From: an uncultured Clostridia bacterium | Lineage (GTDB): Bacteria; Bacillota; Clostridia; TANB77; CAG-508 | DNA: 32,957 nucleotides | Assembly: GCA_934167225.1 (NCBI GenBank) | Contig: CAKPLD010000009.1 | Coordinates: 1-32,957 of the forward strand | Direction of reading: 5' to 3' | Shown here: in pieces, positions 24,088 through 32,843 of the stretch | How positions within the stretch are numbered: position 1 is the first letter of the stretch | Layout of the letters: every line of letters begins with the position of its first letter | Position numbers and translations under genes: made by a program | The notes under the pieces: generated by a model | Seen by the model: the letters and a program-made list of their open reading frames with translations, nothing else | Databases searched by the model: none | What the model was told of the DNA's origin: nothing

Positions 24088-24118
24088 CTTTCCGCGTGAC
24101 ACGAGGCCACACGGAAAG
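24088..24118. other. GC-rich hairpin upstream of the MutS-like fragment
   Basis: CTTTCCGCGTG pairs with CACACGGAAAG with one mismatch. It stands out from its AT-rich flanks and has no U-run on either side, so it is not an ordinary terminator. It lies between the pseudopilin stop (24147) and the fragment start (24065). Confidence 0.45.
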
Positions 24119-24146
24119 GTTGTTCTTATTTTCTACTTTTGATTTT

Positions 24147-25559
24147 TTAATTTGTTATCTCCCAAACATCAGTACTTCCAGCCTTTTTCTGTACATGGAC
24201 TCCAGATATAGAAACTACCGGACGAAGCCCAAGGCAGAGGTTGCTGTTGTGGCCAACGTCGCCGTCAGAGTACACACTGGACACGGCGATGCCATAGCTC
24301 GTAGACGGAGAGGCCAACCAGTACCATCCTGTTGTATAACCTATATTTTTTAATATAAATAATCCTGTTGCATTTGTTGGATCTTTTACTGTTATATCAG
24401 ATGATGTTTTTCCTGTTATATCTGAATGCATTACTGACCTTACTGCTGCTTTTGAGCTGTCTATATTACTTGCTATAAATGTTTCTCCTTTTATATCTCC
24501 TATTTGATCTTCTCCATTTTTGCTTATTTTTGTATAATATCCTGTATTATATTGGTTGTTACTCTTTGTTGTACTTCCGGTTTGTTGTTTGAATACTATA
24601 TTCTTAAAATTATATCTTAATCCGCTTGCTGCATACATATTCTTATTTGTTTCACTTCCTGATGTGTAATATTGGGTTATATACTTTGATATTTGGTCTG
24701 CTGTTCCTGCCCACCATGGAGTATATGATTCTTGTGTTATATGCTTATAATCGTAATACAATCCTGCTGGCCTTCCCGTGCTTATTATATCCACATCATA
24801 GGTTCCATTTTCACCTGATGTCATTTTTAAGATTCTCCATCCATTTTGGGCTGTGTATTCTTTTGATGAATCATATACATCCGTATATGCAATATTATAT
24901 TCTAAATATTGACCTATATATGATGGCTCTTTTACTGTTATACTACATGTTGCTGTGTTTCCTGATGATTTTGCTGTTGCTGTTATTGTTGCACTTCCAA
25001 TTGCTTTTCCTGTTATTGTTGCTGTGTTTTCATCCTTTTTTACTACTCCTACATTTTCACTTGATGAAGTCCATTCTATTTCTTCATTTCCTCCACCTTG
25101 TTGGGTTACTGTTAATTCACTTGTTGCTCCTTGTTCTATTGTTGTTGTTCCTGTTATTTGTAATCCGCTTGCTAAAGTTGTTTTTTCAAAACTTATTGTT
25201 CCACTTGCTTCAATATTATATCTTTTTCCATCTACAGTTACAGTCCATCCGTTTGTAGCATCTCCCGTAATTGTATATTTTCCTGCTCCAATATTATTAT
25301 TTAACGAGGCCTTCAAATTTTCATCTGTCAAACTACCAAGTCCCTGTGTCAAAGCATCTGTCACAGACAACTTTACCAATTCTTCTGTCTGCGCCGTTCC
25401 CGTGTTCTCCTTTGCTTGATTTGCTCTGTTTAAAATTCCATTTTGCCCAGTTAACATCATAATGCTGATTCCTGCTAATATCAATAGCACAATGATTGTT
25501 ACTACAAGGGCTATTAGCGTAATACCTTTGTTTCTTTTGAATTTTGTGTTAAAATCCAT
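24147..25559 (-). CDS. Large pseudopilin with Big-2 domain and variable C-terminal domain
   Basis: 470 residues from ATG 25559 (AGGAGG upstream; the frame stays open to 25625). A prepilin-like start KRNKGITLIALVVTIIVLLILAGIS is followed by a pilin stalk (about 35-130) with GQNGILNRANQAKE. A bacterial Ig-like Big-2 domain comes next (about 145-225; SATITATAKSSGN), then a C-terminal domain (about 228-460) ending TGWYWLASPSTSYGIAV and LCLGLRPVVSISG. That last block resembles Clostridia surface domains with a C-type-lectin-like fold. Its DNA is strikingly GC-rich and NNC-codon-rich. Probably a surface-displayed binding protein. Confidence 0.85.
   Translation of the reverse strand: MDFNTKFKRNKGITLIALVVTIIVLLILAGISIMMLTGQNGILNRANQAKENTGTAQTEELVKLSVTDALTQGLGSLTDENLKASLNNNIGAGKYTITGDATNGWTVTVDGKRYNIEASGTISFEKTTLASGLQITGTTTIEQGATSELTVTQQGGGNEEIEWTSSSENVGVVKKDENTATITGKAIGSATITATAKSSGNTATCSITVKEPSYIGQYLEYNIAYTDVYDSSKEYTAQNGWRILKMTSGENGTYDVDIISTGRPAGLYYDYKHITQESYTPWWAGTADQISKYITQYYTSGSETNKNMYAASGLRYNFKNIVFKQQTGSTTKSNNQYNTGYYTKISKNGEDQIGDIKGETFIASNIDSSKAAVRSVMHSDITGKTSSDITVKDPTNATGLFILKNIGYTTGWYWLASPSTSYGIAVSSVYSDGDVGHNSNLCLGLRPVVSISGVHVQKKAGSTDVWEITN
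24213..24329 (-). repeat. Candidate DGR variable repeat (VR)
   Basis: 39 codons, 18 of them NNC, including seven in a row: GGC CAC AAC AGC AAC CTC TGC. I counted 65 G/C in the 110 bases 24221-24330 (59%), inside a gene and genome of far lower GC. A diversity-generating retroelement replaces AAC codons of its template with random NNC codons, usually in the last part of a C-type-lectin domain, which fits here. No template repeat or reverse transcriptase is in the window. Confidence 0.5.
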
Positions 25560-25617
25560 TTTTCCTTCCTCCTTTTTTTCGCGGTATATCGTGCTCAGAA
25601 AAAAACGCCGAAAAAAG

Positions 25618-25663
25618 TGCAACACAAATAGACCTATATTTTTATAGGTTTATTTGTGTTGCA
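25618..25663. terminator. Terminator-like hairpin in the pseudopilin leader
   Basis: A 21-nt arm (25618-25638) is complementary to 25643-25663, with one G-U pair on the plus strand, or an A-C mismatch on the minus strand. A U-run follows on either strand (six U on the minus strand, 25616-25611). It stands between the TG tract and the pseudopilin ribosome site, so it could stop transcripts before the gene. Confidence 0.75.
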
Positions 25664-25686
25664 TTTTATTTTTATTTTTCCTTTTA

Positions 25687-25776
<90 letters not shown>

Positions 25777-25813
25777 TTCTATACCTCTTTTTCTTTTATT
25801 TTTTTATAGCTTT

Positions 25814-25842
25814 ATTTTACCCTACTTTTTTGTTTTCGGCAA
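25814..25842 (-). promoter_or_regulatory. Predicted promoter of the pseudopilin leader
   Basis: On the minus strand, TTGCCG (25842-25837), a 17-nt spacer, then TAAAAT (25819-25814). Transcripts would begin near 25807 and cross the leader ORF, the CA tract and the hairpin before the gene. Confidence 0.55.
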
Positions 25843-25882
25843 GTTTTTTTTTGCAATTTTTATCGAGTGCATTTCTTTCTAA

Positions 25883-26134
25883 GTTAAAATTCACAGCTTT
25901 AAAATTGTAGAGTAGGTTCGAATTAGAATAATTATTAATTTTTGGGGGATTAATGTGCGATTGAAGGACTTTTAGAGCTTATTAGCAGAATTTTTGGAAA
26001 GAGTTCATGCTCCGCCATGGAAGGGTGCCAAAAATAATGCTTATAAGCTCTTAAAGTCCGTATTGAGCCGTTAATCCCCCAAAAATTAATAATTATTCTA
26101 ATTCGAACCGGTTTTAATATCTGTGAATAGTAAC
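25883..26134. repeat. 250-bp palindromic repeat, copy C
   Basis: Third copy. The left end GTTAAAATTCACAG is slightly diverged; the right end is CTGTGAATAGTAAC. The outer GGGGGATTAA pairs with TTAATCCCCC. It lies between the pseudopilin leader and the sleB stop codon, where it could also act as a transcription boundary. Confidence 0.9.
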
Positions 26135-26161
26135 AAAAGAATATTAATGTTTTTATATTAA

Positions 26162-26863
26162 TTATTTACAAAATCTATGTTTTCCAATAGTTACAGTAAG
26201 CGGTCTAGACCAAATCCATTTGTTTGTAGCAGTAGAAGGATTAAAATAATAAATAGCCCCATAAGATGGATCCCAACCATTAATAGCATCTTGTGCTGCT
26301 TTTTTGGCGGTGCTATCTGGAGTCATGTTAATTTGTCCATCAGAAACCGCATCAAATGCACCAGACTGATAAATTACTCCCGCTATAGTGTTTGGAAAAG
26401 AACTACTTTTAACCCTGTTCATAATAACAGCTCCAACTGCAACCTGCCCAACATATGGCTCTCCTCTTGCTTCACCATAAATGGCTTTTGCAATTAAATT
26501 TACATTATTAGAATTGCTATTATTAGAACTACTAGATCCAGAATTTCCGGACGAATTCATAATTCCCATAGCTTTAAGAGTTTTTTCTCCGGCAATTCCA
26601 TCAACTGTCAATCCATTTTTTCTTTGAAAATACTTAACTGCTGAAAGTGTTTGGCTTCCATAAATTCCATCGACTTCACCTTTATAGTATCCCCACCTTT
26701 TTAATTTTTCTTGTATTTGTTTAACTTCATTTCCCCTTGAACCATATTTAGATAAAGCTTCAACTTCGCTATATCTAGAAAATCCAAATATAGCAACAAT
26801 TACAACTAAACCTAATACAAAACTAAATACCATTATTCTATGATTTAAAATTTTCTTTATCAT
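26162..26863 (-). CDS. sleB: SleB-type spore cortex-lytic enzyme / cell wall hydrolase
   Basis: 233 residues. An N-terminal membrane or signal helix (about 10-26) is followed by a peptidoglycan-binding domain (about 36-92; GSRGNEVKQIQEKLKRWGYY, DGIYGSQTLSAVKYFQ). A Ser/Asn-rich linker leads to the hydrolase domain (about 120-233). The catalytic Glu is in IYGEARGEPYVGQVAVGAVI. These lytic transglycosylases degrade spore cortex at germination. The partner ypeB is not adjacent. ATG 26863 has AGAGG upstream. Confidence 0.9.
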   Translation of the reverse strand: MIKKILNHRIMVFSFVLGLVVIVAIFGFSRYSEVEALSKYGSRGNEVKQIQEKLKRWGYYKGEVDGIYGSQTLSAVKYFQRKNGLTVDGIAGEKTLKAMGIMNSSGNSGSSSSNNSNSNNVNLIAKAIYGEARGEPYVGQVAVGAVIMNRVKSSSFPNTIAGVIYQSGAFDAVSDGQINMTPDSTAKKAAQDAINGWDPSYGAIYYFNPSTATNKWIWSRPLTVTIGKHRFCK

Positions 26864-26950
26864 TGTTTTAACCTCTTTTATATAATTTTATTATTATTAT
26901 TTTTATCTAAAAAAGGTTTTTTATACATAAAAAATTAAAAATTTCCGCTA

Positions 26951-27971
26951 TCAACAATAAGCACAAAGTATAGATTCGAATCCAACTTCTAAATCTATTA
27001 ATCCAATTTTATATTTATAATCTAAATTACATAATTCTTTTAAAATTCTTCTAATCTCACTAGTTTTAAAATATCCTGCCTGAGTTTTATATTTATTTAC
27101 TAAAAAAGTTTGATTAGGTTTTAAGTCCAATGCATAAATTATATCTTTATTATTTTTTAAAGCTAATTTTGTTAAATATAGTTTTTTAAAATGTCCATAT
27201 AATGTGATTAAAATCTTTTGTACAGGCTCTTTTGCTAAAATTAAATTTCTTAATACTTCTATTGCAACCTTTGTGTTTTTCTTTCCTAAGCTATCTGTTA
27301 AATCAAAGATAATGCTTTCTATTTTTTTTATAGATAATTTATCAATATCTTCCTTAGTAATAGTTCCACCTTGTCCTACATATTCTATTAATTTTCTTAT
27401 TTCATTTATTAAATCTTGCATATCTGTACCGCAACACTCTATAAAATAGCTAAGTGTAGGAATATCTATATTTACCTTATAGGCATTTGTAATAGCTTTT
27501 ATTCTTGCCTGAATTTGAGCAGGTTTTTGGTATTCAAAATTGCAAACTATTCCATTTTTTGTTATAAAATCAAATAACTCATTTTTATCTGCTTCTTCTT
27601 CAACAAATACAAGTATTACGGATTCTTTTATATATTCAAAGTTTTCCTTTAAATATTCTAGCAATTTTGCCTTAATGCTTTGGTCATCTTTTTTTATTTT
27701 TTTTCTTCCCTCTTTTTTGAATAATCCCGTATTTTTTGCAATTATAAGTTTTTTTTCAAATCCAAAGCTTGGAGTTTCTAGGTCTGATATTATTTCTCCG
27801 AAGATTAGTATCATCAATTGTTATATAGTTTATTCCTTTTAGGCATTCCCCAAATAGGCTTTTTATTTTTTTTAGCGAATTTTCTAATAGAAATTTTTCT
27901 TCTCCATATAACAGATATAATGATATAATTTTTTCGCTTTTTAATTCTTTTTCCAATTCTTCAATTTTCAA
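26951..27971 (-). CDS. holA: DNA polymerase III delta subunit, needs +1 shift at CGG
   Basis: The clamp-loader subunit that opens the sliding clamp, essential for replication in known bacteria. The first 57 codons from a TTG at 27971 (AAGGAGG upstream) read like HolA (ISLYLLYGEEKFLLENSLKK). Frame 0 then meets CGG at 27798-27800 and stops 13 codons later. Skipping the C continues as GEIISDLETPSFGFEKKLII through the clamp-loader body (CGTDMQDLINEIRKLIEYVG, SIKKIESIIFDLTDSLGKKN) to 26951, giving 339 residues, the family length. The rest shows no decay, arguing for a functional gene. Confidence 0.85.
27798..27800 (-). other. CGG +1 frameshift site 3 (holA)
   Basis: Frame 0 reads ACT AAT CTT CGG AGA AAT; the +1 frame reads CTT GGA GAA ATA. 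P-site codon CTT followed by C could also re-pair at TTC, as in the classical prfB shift. Confidence 0.75.
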
Positions 27972-28006
27972 ATTTCGTTACCTCCTTAAGGACTTTTATT
28001 CGAAAA

Positions 28007-28050
28007 AGAACCAGTTCCAAATGAACATTATTCACAAAAGAACTGGTTCT
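28007..28050 (-). terminator. Terminator of the debranching enzyme gene
   Basis: AGAACCAGTTC (28007-28017) pairs with GAACTGGTTCT (28040-28050), followed by TTTTTC on the minus strand. It separates the gene from holA. Confidence 0.85.
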
Positions 28051-28092
28051 AAATAAATATTTTAATAAAAGAATCCATCTCAAATAAACAAA

Positions 28093-30135
28093 TTACCCAA
28101 AAATAATCCTAAACACTTCGGCTACACTCCAGCCTTGAGCAAATGCACCTTTAGGCAAATATGGTGACCTTGAATCATATAATTCCGAAATAGAACCAAT
28201 ACAACCAGATTCGTTTATTTCTTTTTTAAATGTTTTTTCTGTTCTTTTCTTAAATTCTTCAATTTTAACAATTAATAGTTTCTTTTTTTCCTTGTCTTTT
28301 TGGAATACTTTCATGTTTCTTAAACTATTATAATATAACCCTAAAAGCCAAGGCCATGTAATTCCTTGGTGATAGCTTGCATCTCTTCTAAAGCCGTCAC
28401 CTTCGTATATATCTACATAATTTTTTTCGCCTTTTGCCAATGTTTTTAAACCATAATTATTTAATAATTTTTTCTCTACAACATTTATAATATTTTCTGC
28501 CATTTCTGATGCAGGATCTACTACCGGATATGTTAGAGAAAGTGCAAATAATTGGTTTGGTCTTATTTTGCTGTCTCCTACTACATCGTATAAACATTTT
28601 CTTCTTCCATTATAGAATTTTTTATTAAATGATTCTCTACATTCTTCTGCCATAGTACTATATTTTTTGCTTAAAATTCTTTTTCCTATTTTTTCGTATT
28701 TTTTGCTTAATACTTCCATTATTTTTAAAGCATTGTACCATAAAGCATTTATTTCTACTACTTTTCCGTTTCTAGGTGTAAATGCAAAATCTCCATATTT
28801 AGCATCCATCCAGGTATTTTGTGTGTTTTCTGTTCCAGATGATATTAAACCATCTTCTTCTAGATGAATATTGTTATTATCAAAATCTATTCCGTTTGAA
28901 TAATTTTCTATTATTAATTTTAATTTTGGATATATATTTTCTTTTATAAATTTGTCGTCATTTGTGTATTCTAAGTATTTTTGTACTTGTTCAAATAGCA
29001 ATAAGCTACTATCTGCACTGTTATATAGAGGACTATTATCTACTTCTGAGTATCCATTTGGTAATAAGCCATATTTTATATCTCTTGTACAAGTAAGCAA
29101 TATTTCCCTTGCAATTTTATATCTTTTTGGTATTAATGTTAGTCCTTCAAATGATATTAATGCATCTCTTCCCCAATCTAAAAACCATGGATAGCCTGCA
29201 ATTAGGGTATGTAGTCCAAATGTTGGTCTATATACAACAAAATTGTCTGCAGAAATTAAATAGCTTCTTGCTAAGTCGTCTTTTTCTAGTTCTTCTTTTG
29301 TTTTGTTTTCTTTTCCGTTGTCTATTAATAATGATTCATTGTAAATATTATTTATTCTTACAATTTCGTTATTTATTAATGCTTTTGCATCTATTTCGTC
29401 TATATTTTCTTCCATTGAACAGATAAATGATATGTCTTTTTCCTCGTTTGGCTCTATATCAATTTCGAAAACACCACTTACAACATGGTTTTCTTCTGGA
29501 TAAAATCCTCTTTTTTCTTCTTCTATATAAAACATATTATAAAATGTGTTGTTTATATGTTGTGTATATTTTCCTTCCGATGTTTTCATATATACTGGAT
29601 GAGATATATTTTTATCTATAACCAATTTTATTTTATTTGATTTTACTTCTTGGCTTATTTCAAAATTATGGTTTGTATTCATACTATGAAAATCTCTATA
29701 ATTAAATATTGGTGCTAATTCTAATTTTGCTTTGGAATTTCCATTTCTTATTTTGTAATATACTTCTACCGTGTTTTTACCGTATTCCATACATATTGCT
29801 TTTGTTATTTCTGTGTCTTCTACCTTGTATTTAAATATTGGCAAAATTTCCTTTTGAAATGATTCTAAATAGTTAAACCCTTGAGATATGTAGTTTCTGC
29901 ATACATTTGTATATAAATCGTGTTTTCTTCCATCTAGAATTATACTTTCATCTAATTTTGATAAAATTAAATATCTTCTTGCTGGTGCCGAAAGTGGACT
30001 TACTAAAAGCCCATGGTATTTTCTTGTGTTTGCACCAATTATAGTAGATGAGGCATATCCTCCTATTCCATTTGTTATTATCCATTCTTTTTTTAGCCCA
30101 TTATCTAATCCTAGGTCTTTTTTTTCAAATTTCAT
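28093..30135 (-). CDS. Glycogen debranching enzyme (amylo-alpha-1,6-glucosidase type)
   Basis: 680 residues from ATG 30135 (GGAGG eight bases upstream); an upstream TTG at 30150 overlaps that ribosome site. The N-terminal beta domain starts EWIITNGIGGYASSTIIGAN, followed by TRKYHGLL. The C-terminal (alpha/alpha)6-barrel holds FLDWGRDALISFEGL, LLPNGYSEVDNSPLYNSADS and RRDASYHQGITWPWLLG, with acidic catalytic candidates as in GH133. It hydrolyses alpha-1,6 branch glucosyl residues of glycogen. No other glycogen genes are nearby; it is probably read from the yvcK side. Confidence 0.9.
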   Translation of the reverse strand: MKFEKKDLGLDNGLKKEWIITNGIGGYASSTIIGANTRKYHGLLVSPLSAPARRYLILSKLDESIILDGRKHDLYTNVCRNYISQGFNYLESFQKEILPIFKYKVEDTEITKAICMEYGKNTVEVYYKIRNGNSKAKLELAPIFNYRDFHSMNTNHNFEISQEVKSNKIKLVIDKNISHPVYMKTSEGKYTQHINNTFYNMFYIEEEKRGFYPEENHVVSGVFEIDIEPNEEKDISFICSMEENIDEIDAKALINNEIVRINNIYNESLLIDNGKENKTKEELEKDDLARSYLISADNFVVYRPTFGLHTLIAGYPWFLDWGRDALISFEGLTLIPKRYKIAREILLTCTRDIKYGLLPNGYSEVDNSPLYNSADSSLLLFEQVQKYLEYTNDDKFIKENIYPKLKLIIENYSNGIDFDNNNIHLEEDGLISSGTENTQNTWMDAKYGDFAFTPRNGKVVEINALWYNALKIMEVLSKKYEKIGKRILSKKYSTMAEECRESFNKKFYNGRRKCLYDVVGDSKIRPNQLFALSLTYPVVDPASEMAENIINVVEKKLLNNYGLKTLAKGEKNYVDIYEGDGFRRDASYHQGITWPWLLGLYYNSLRNMKVFQKDKEKKKLLIVKIEEFKKRTEKTFKKEINESGCIGSISELYDSRSPYLPKGAFAQGWSVAEVFRIIFG

Positions 30136-30161
30136 TAGTATTTCCTCCAATTTTACTCCCT

Positions 30162-31845
30162 TTATTTTCCTTTATTGAATTTTTTTATTCTCTCTCTTCT
30201 AATTGTTTCATAGTCTTTTGGTCTTACAACCTCTTTTTTTTCTTTGCTTTCTCTATAAGCTTTCATTATTTCTTCTTTTTGTTTTAACATTTCTCTTATT
30301 TTTTCTTGGTCTTCTATTTTTTTAGGTTCTGTTTGCTTTTTTATCATTCTTGCTCTTTTTCTTTTTTCTGCTTTTTCATCTGCATGTTTTATAGATTCTA
30401 TTCTATCACTATATTTACTTGCAAATTTACTTTTTGATTTGTTTTTTTGCTTTTTGTCACCATTTTTCTTGTTTTTATTTTGACGAATCATTTCTTTTTT
30501 TATTTCTTTGTCCTTTTGAAGTTTTGAATTCATCATTAAATATTCTGGTTCATTTTGTTTGTCTTTAAATTTTAAGTCATCACATATTATTTTAATTAGT
30601 GTATCTGCTATAAGCATACTATTGTGTCTTACAAAATCATCTTTTATAACTGACATATCTTCTTTTAAGAATTTTATTCTTTTGTCTTTTATTTCTGATA
30701 AATTCTGTTCTACAAGTTCTGCTCCATCTTGATTGTATTTTTTTATGTATTCTGGTATTACTTCTCCCGTGTCGTATAAGCAATAATCTATTAGGCCTTC
30801 TCCACAGTGTTCTACTATTGCATTTATATGGTCTGCAACTGAGTAATTATCTGTTAAACCTGGTTCTGTCATTATGTTACATACATATAATTTTACGGCT
30901 TTTGATTCTCTTATTGCCCTTGATACTCCATTTACTAATAAGTTTGGAATTACGTTTGTATATAAACTTCCGTGGTCCTATAATTATTCCATCTGCTTCT
31001 TTTATTGCTTCTATAACTTCTGGCAATGCCTTGCAATTTGATGGATTTAAATATACTCTATTTATTTTTGTTAATTTATCATAAACTGTTTCTGCAATTT
31101 TGGATTTTTCTTCTATTAGGTATCCATTTTCAAGTTCAGCACAAATTTTCATTTTGTCCTTTGTAACAGGTAATACTTTTCCACAAATTTTAAATATTTC
31201 GTTACTATCTTTTACTGCTTGTGCAGTTGATGTAGATATATCGTCCATTGCAGAAAAATATAAATCTGAAAATGCTACATTTTTTAATGCTCCTTTTTTA
31301 AATTTGTAGTTTAATAGCTCTGACATTTTGCTTGTGTCTTCTATTGCAAGTGATCCTATTCCGTTTTTTATATCTTCTAATTGCCTATATACTAATTTTT
31401 CATTATTTTCGCCAAAATTTTCTCCATAGTCTGATACTGTAACTACTGCTGTTATATTACTTGTGTGTTTTTTTAGTCCTTCTAGTGTATTATTTAAACC
31501 ACTTCCTCCACCTATTACAACTATTTTTGGTCCTTGGTTATATACTTTTTTATTAAAAATTAGCGAATTTACATTTACTTTTTCGTCTTTATCTAGCCTA
31601 TTATCTGTTGCCTCTATAAATAATTCCATATTTCTTTTGTTTATAAAAACCAATCCTAATACAACACATGTAAATCCTATAACAAAATATGCAATTATTT
31701 TTCCTGCCTGACCAAATGTAATTGCTTCTTCTGATACTATAATATTTGCCATCCCAAATGAACAAAATACTATTCCTACTAATATAAGCATTATCCAACG
31801 CTTCATTTTTGAACTATCTTTAAACCAATAAAATATTCCTTTCAT
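30162..31845 (-). CDS. yvcK: YvcK/CofD-like regulator, needs +1 shift at CGG
   Basis: 560 residues after the shift. Two N-terminal membrane helices (about 16-36 and 47-67) are unlike soluble B. subtilis YvcK. The Rossmann-like core follows (KIVVIGGGSGLNNTLEGLKK, VVTVSDYGENFG). At 30970-30972 frame 0 reads GGA CCA CGG AAG and runs 31 codons to a stop. Skipping C restores GPGSLYTNVIPNLLVNGVSR and NIMTEPGLTDNYSVADHI, the most conserved YvcK motifs. The last 120 residues are a Lys/Arg/Glu-rich coiled tail. YvcK binds UDP-sugars and links carbon supply to the envelope. rapZ and whiA are not adjacent; murB is 2 bp upstream. Confidence 0.88.
30970..30972 (-). other. CGG +1 frameshift site 4 (yvcK)
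   Basis: Frame 0 reads ATA GGA CCA CGG AAG TTT; the +1 frame reads CCA GGA AGT TTA TAT, restoring the invariant Gly-Pro-Gly-Ser-Leu-Tyr. The conserved Gly at the shift point indicates that GGA, not CGG, is decoded. Confidence 0.85.
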
Positions 31846-31847
31846 TA

Positions 31848-32747
31848 TTATTCTTCACCTACTATTCTAATTTCTTCTTTTATTTTTATCCCATATTTTT
31901 CTTTTACTTTTTCTTTTACGTATTTTATTAAATCTAAGATGTCTTTTGCTGTTGCATTGTCGTAATTTATTACAAACCCTGCATGTTTTTCAGATACTTT
32001 TGCTCCTCCTATTTGAAAACCTTTTAGTCCACATTCATCAATTAATTTGGCTGTCATTATTCCTTGTTGTCTTTTAAATGTACTTCCTGCTGATGGATAT
32101 TCTATTGGCTGTTTTTCTTTTCTGCTTGTTAAATATTCATCCATTTTTTTCTTTATTTTTTCTTTTTCTCCATATTCTAATTTTAGTTTTGTTTCTAAAA
32201 TTATGTATTTTTGCTTATTAAATATACTAGTTCTATAATTAAATTCTTGTTCTTTATTTGTTAAATTTAATATGTTTCCATCATAGTCCATACATTTTGT
32301 TGATATATTTATTTCTTTTATTTCTTTTCCATATGCTCCTGCATTCATAAATATGGCTCCACCTATTGTTCCTGGTATTCCAGATAATTCTTCGAATCCA
32401 GTTAATTCTTCGTTTAACATTTGTATACCAAATGCCATTGTTTTGTAGCCACTTCCTACTGTTATTTCTGCATATTTTTCTTTTCTTTCTATTTTTAGTT
32501 TTTGTATATCTATTTTTATTACCAGTCCTCTTATTCCTTTGTCTAGTACAAGTAAATTACTTCCATTTCCTATAATTGTTGTTGGTATATTTTTTTCTTT
32601 TGCATATTTTAGTGCTTCTTTTAGTTCTTCTTCGTTTTTTATTTTTATAAATTCGTCTGCTGTTCCTCCAACTTTGAATGATGTATGTTTTTTCATAGGC
32701 TCATCAAATATTATTTTTTCTTTTATGTTTTGATCTGTTTGTAACAT
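31848..32747 (-). CDS. murB: UDP-N-acetylenolpyruvoylglucosamine reductase
   Basis: 299 residues from ATG 32747, with GAGGAGG upstream; the open frame extends to 32795 but has no better start. FAD enzyme reducing enolpyruvyl-UDP-GlcNAc to UDP-MurNAc. FAD/substrate motifs are HTSFKVGGTADEF, IIGNGSNLLV and LSGIPGTIGGAIFMNAGAYG. The catalytic Ser is in YPSAGSTFKR (about 219-228), and the C-terminus has GGAKVSEKHAGFVIN. First gene of the murB-yvcK transcript. Confidence 0.96.
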   Translation of the reverse strand: MLQTDQNIKEKIIFDEPMKKHTSFKVGGTADEFIKIKNEEELKEALKYAKEKNIPTTIIGNGSNLLVLDKGIRGLVIKIDIQKLKIERKEKYAEITVGSGYKTMAFGIQMLNEELTGFEELSGIPGTIGGAIFMNAGAYGKEIKEINISTKCMDYDGNILNLTNKEQEFNYRTSIFNKQKYIILETKLKLEYGEKEKIKKKMDEYLTSRKEKQPIEYPSAGSTFKRQQGIMTAKLIDECGLKGFQIGGAKVSEKHAGFVINYDNATAKDILDLIKYVKEKVKEKYGIKIKEEIRIVGEE

Positions 32748-32785
32748 TTGTTTTGCCTCCTCTAATTTTGTTTTTTGACTATTAC

Positions 32786-32814
32786 ATTGTAACAAAAAAA
32801 AATAAAAATAGCAA
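32786..32814 (-). promoter_or_regulatory. Promoter of murB-yvcK, overlapping the ftsH terminator
   Basis: On the minus strand, TTGCTA (32814-32809), a 17-nt spacer, then TACAAT (32791-32786). The -35 is built from the stem of the preceding terminator. Confidence 0.65.
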
Positions 32815-32839
32815 TACTTTCTGAATTGCTATTTTTATT
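32792..32839 (-). terminator. Terminator after the FtsH-like gene
   Basis: AATAAAAATAGCAAT (32801-32815) pairs with its exact inverse (32825-32839). On the minus strand nine T follow (32800-32792). It lies 5 bp past the stop codon. Confidence 0.85.
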
Positions 32840-32843
32840 TATT

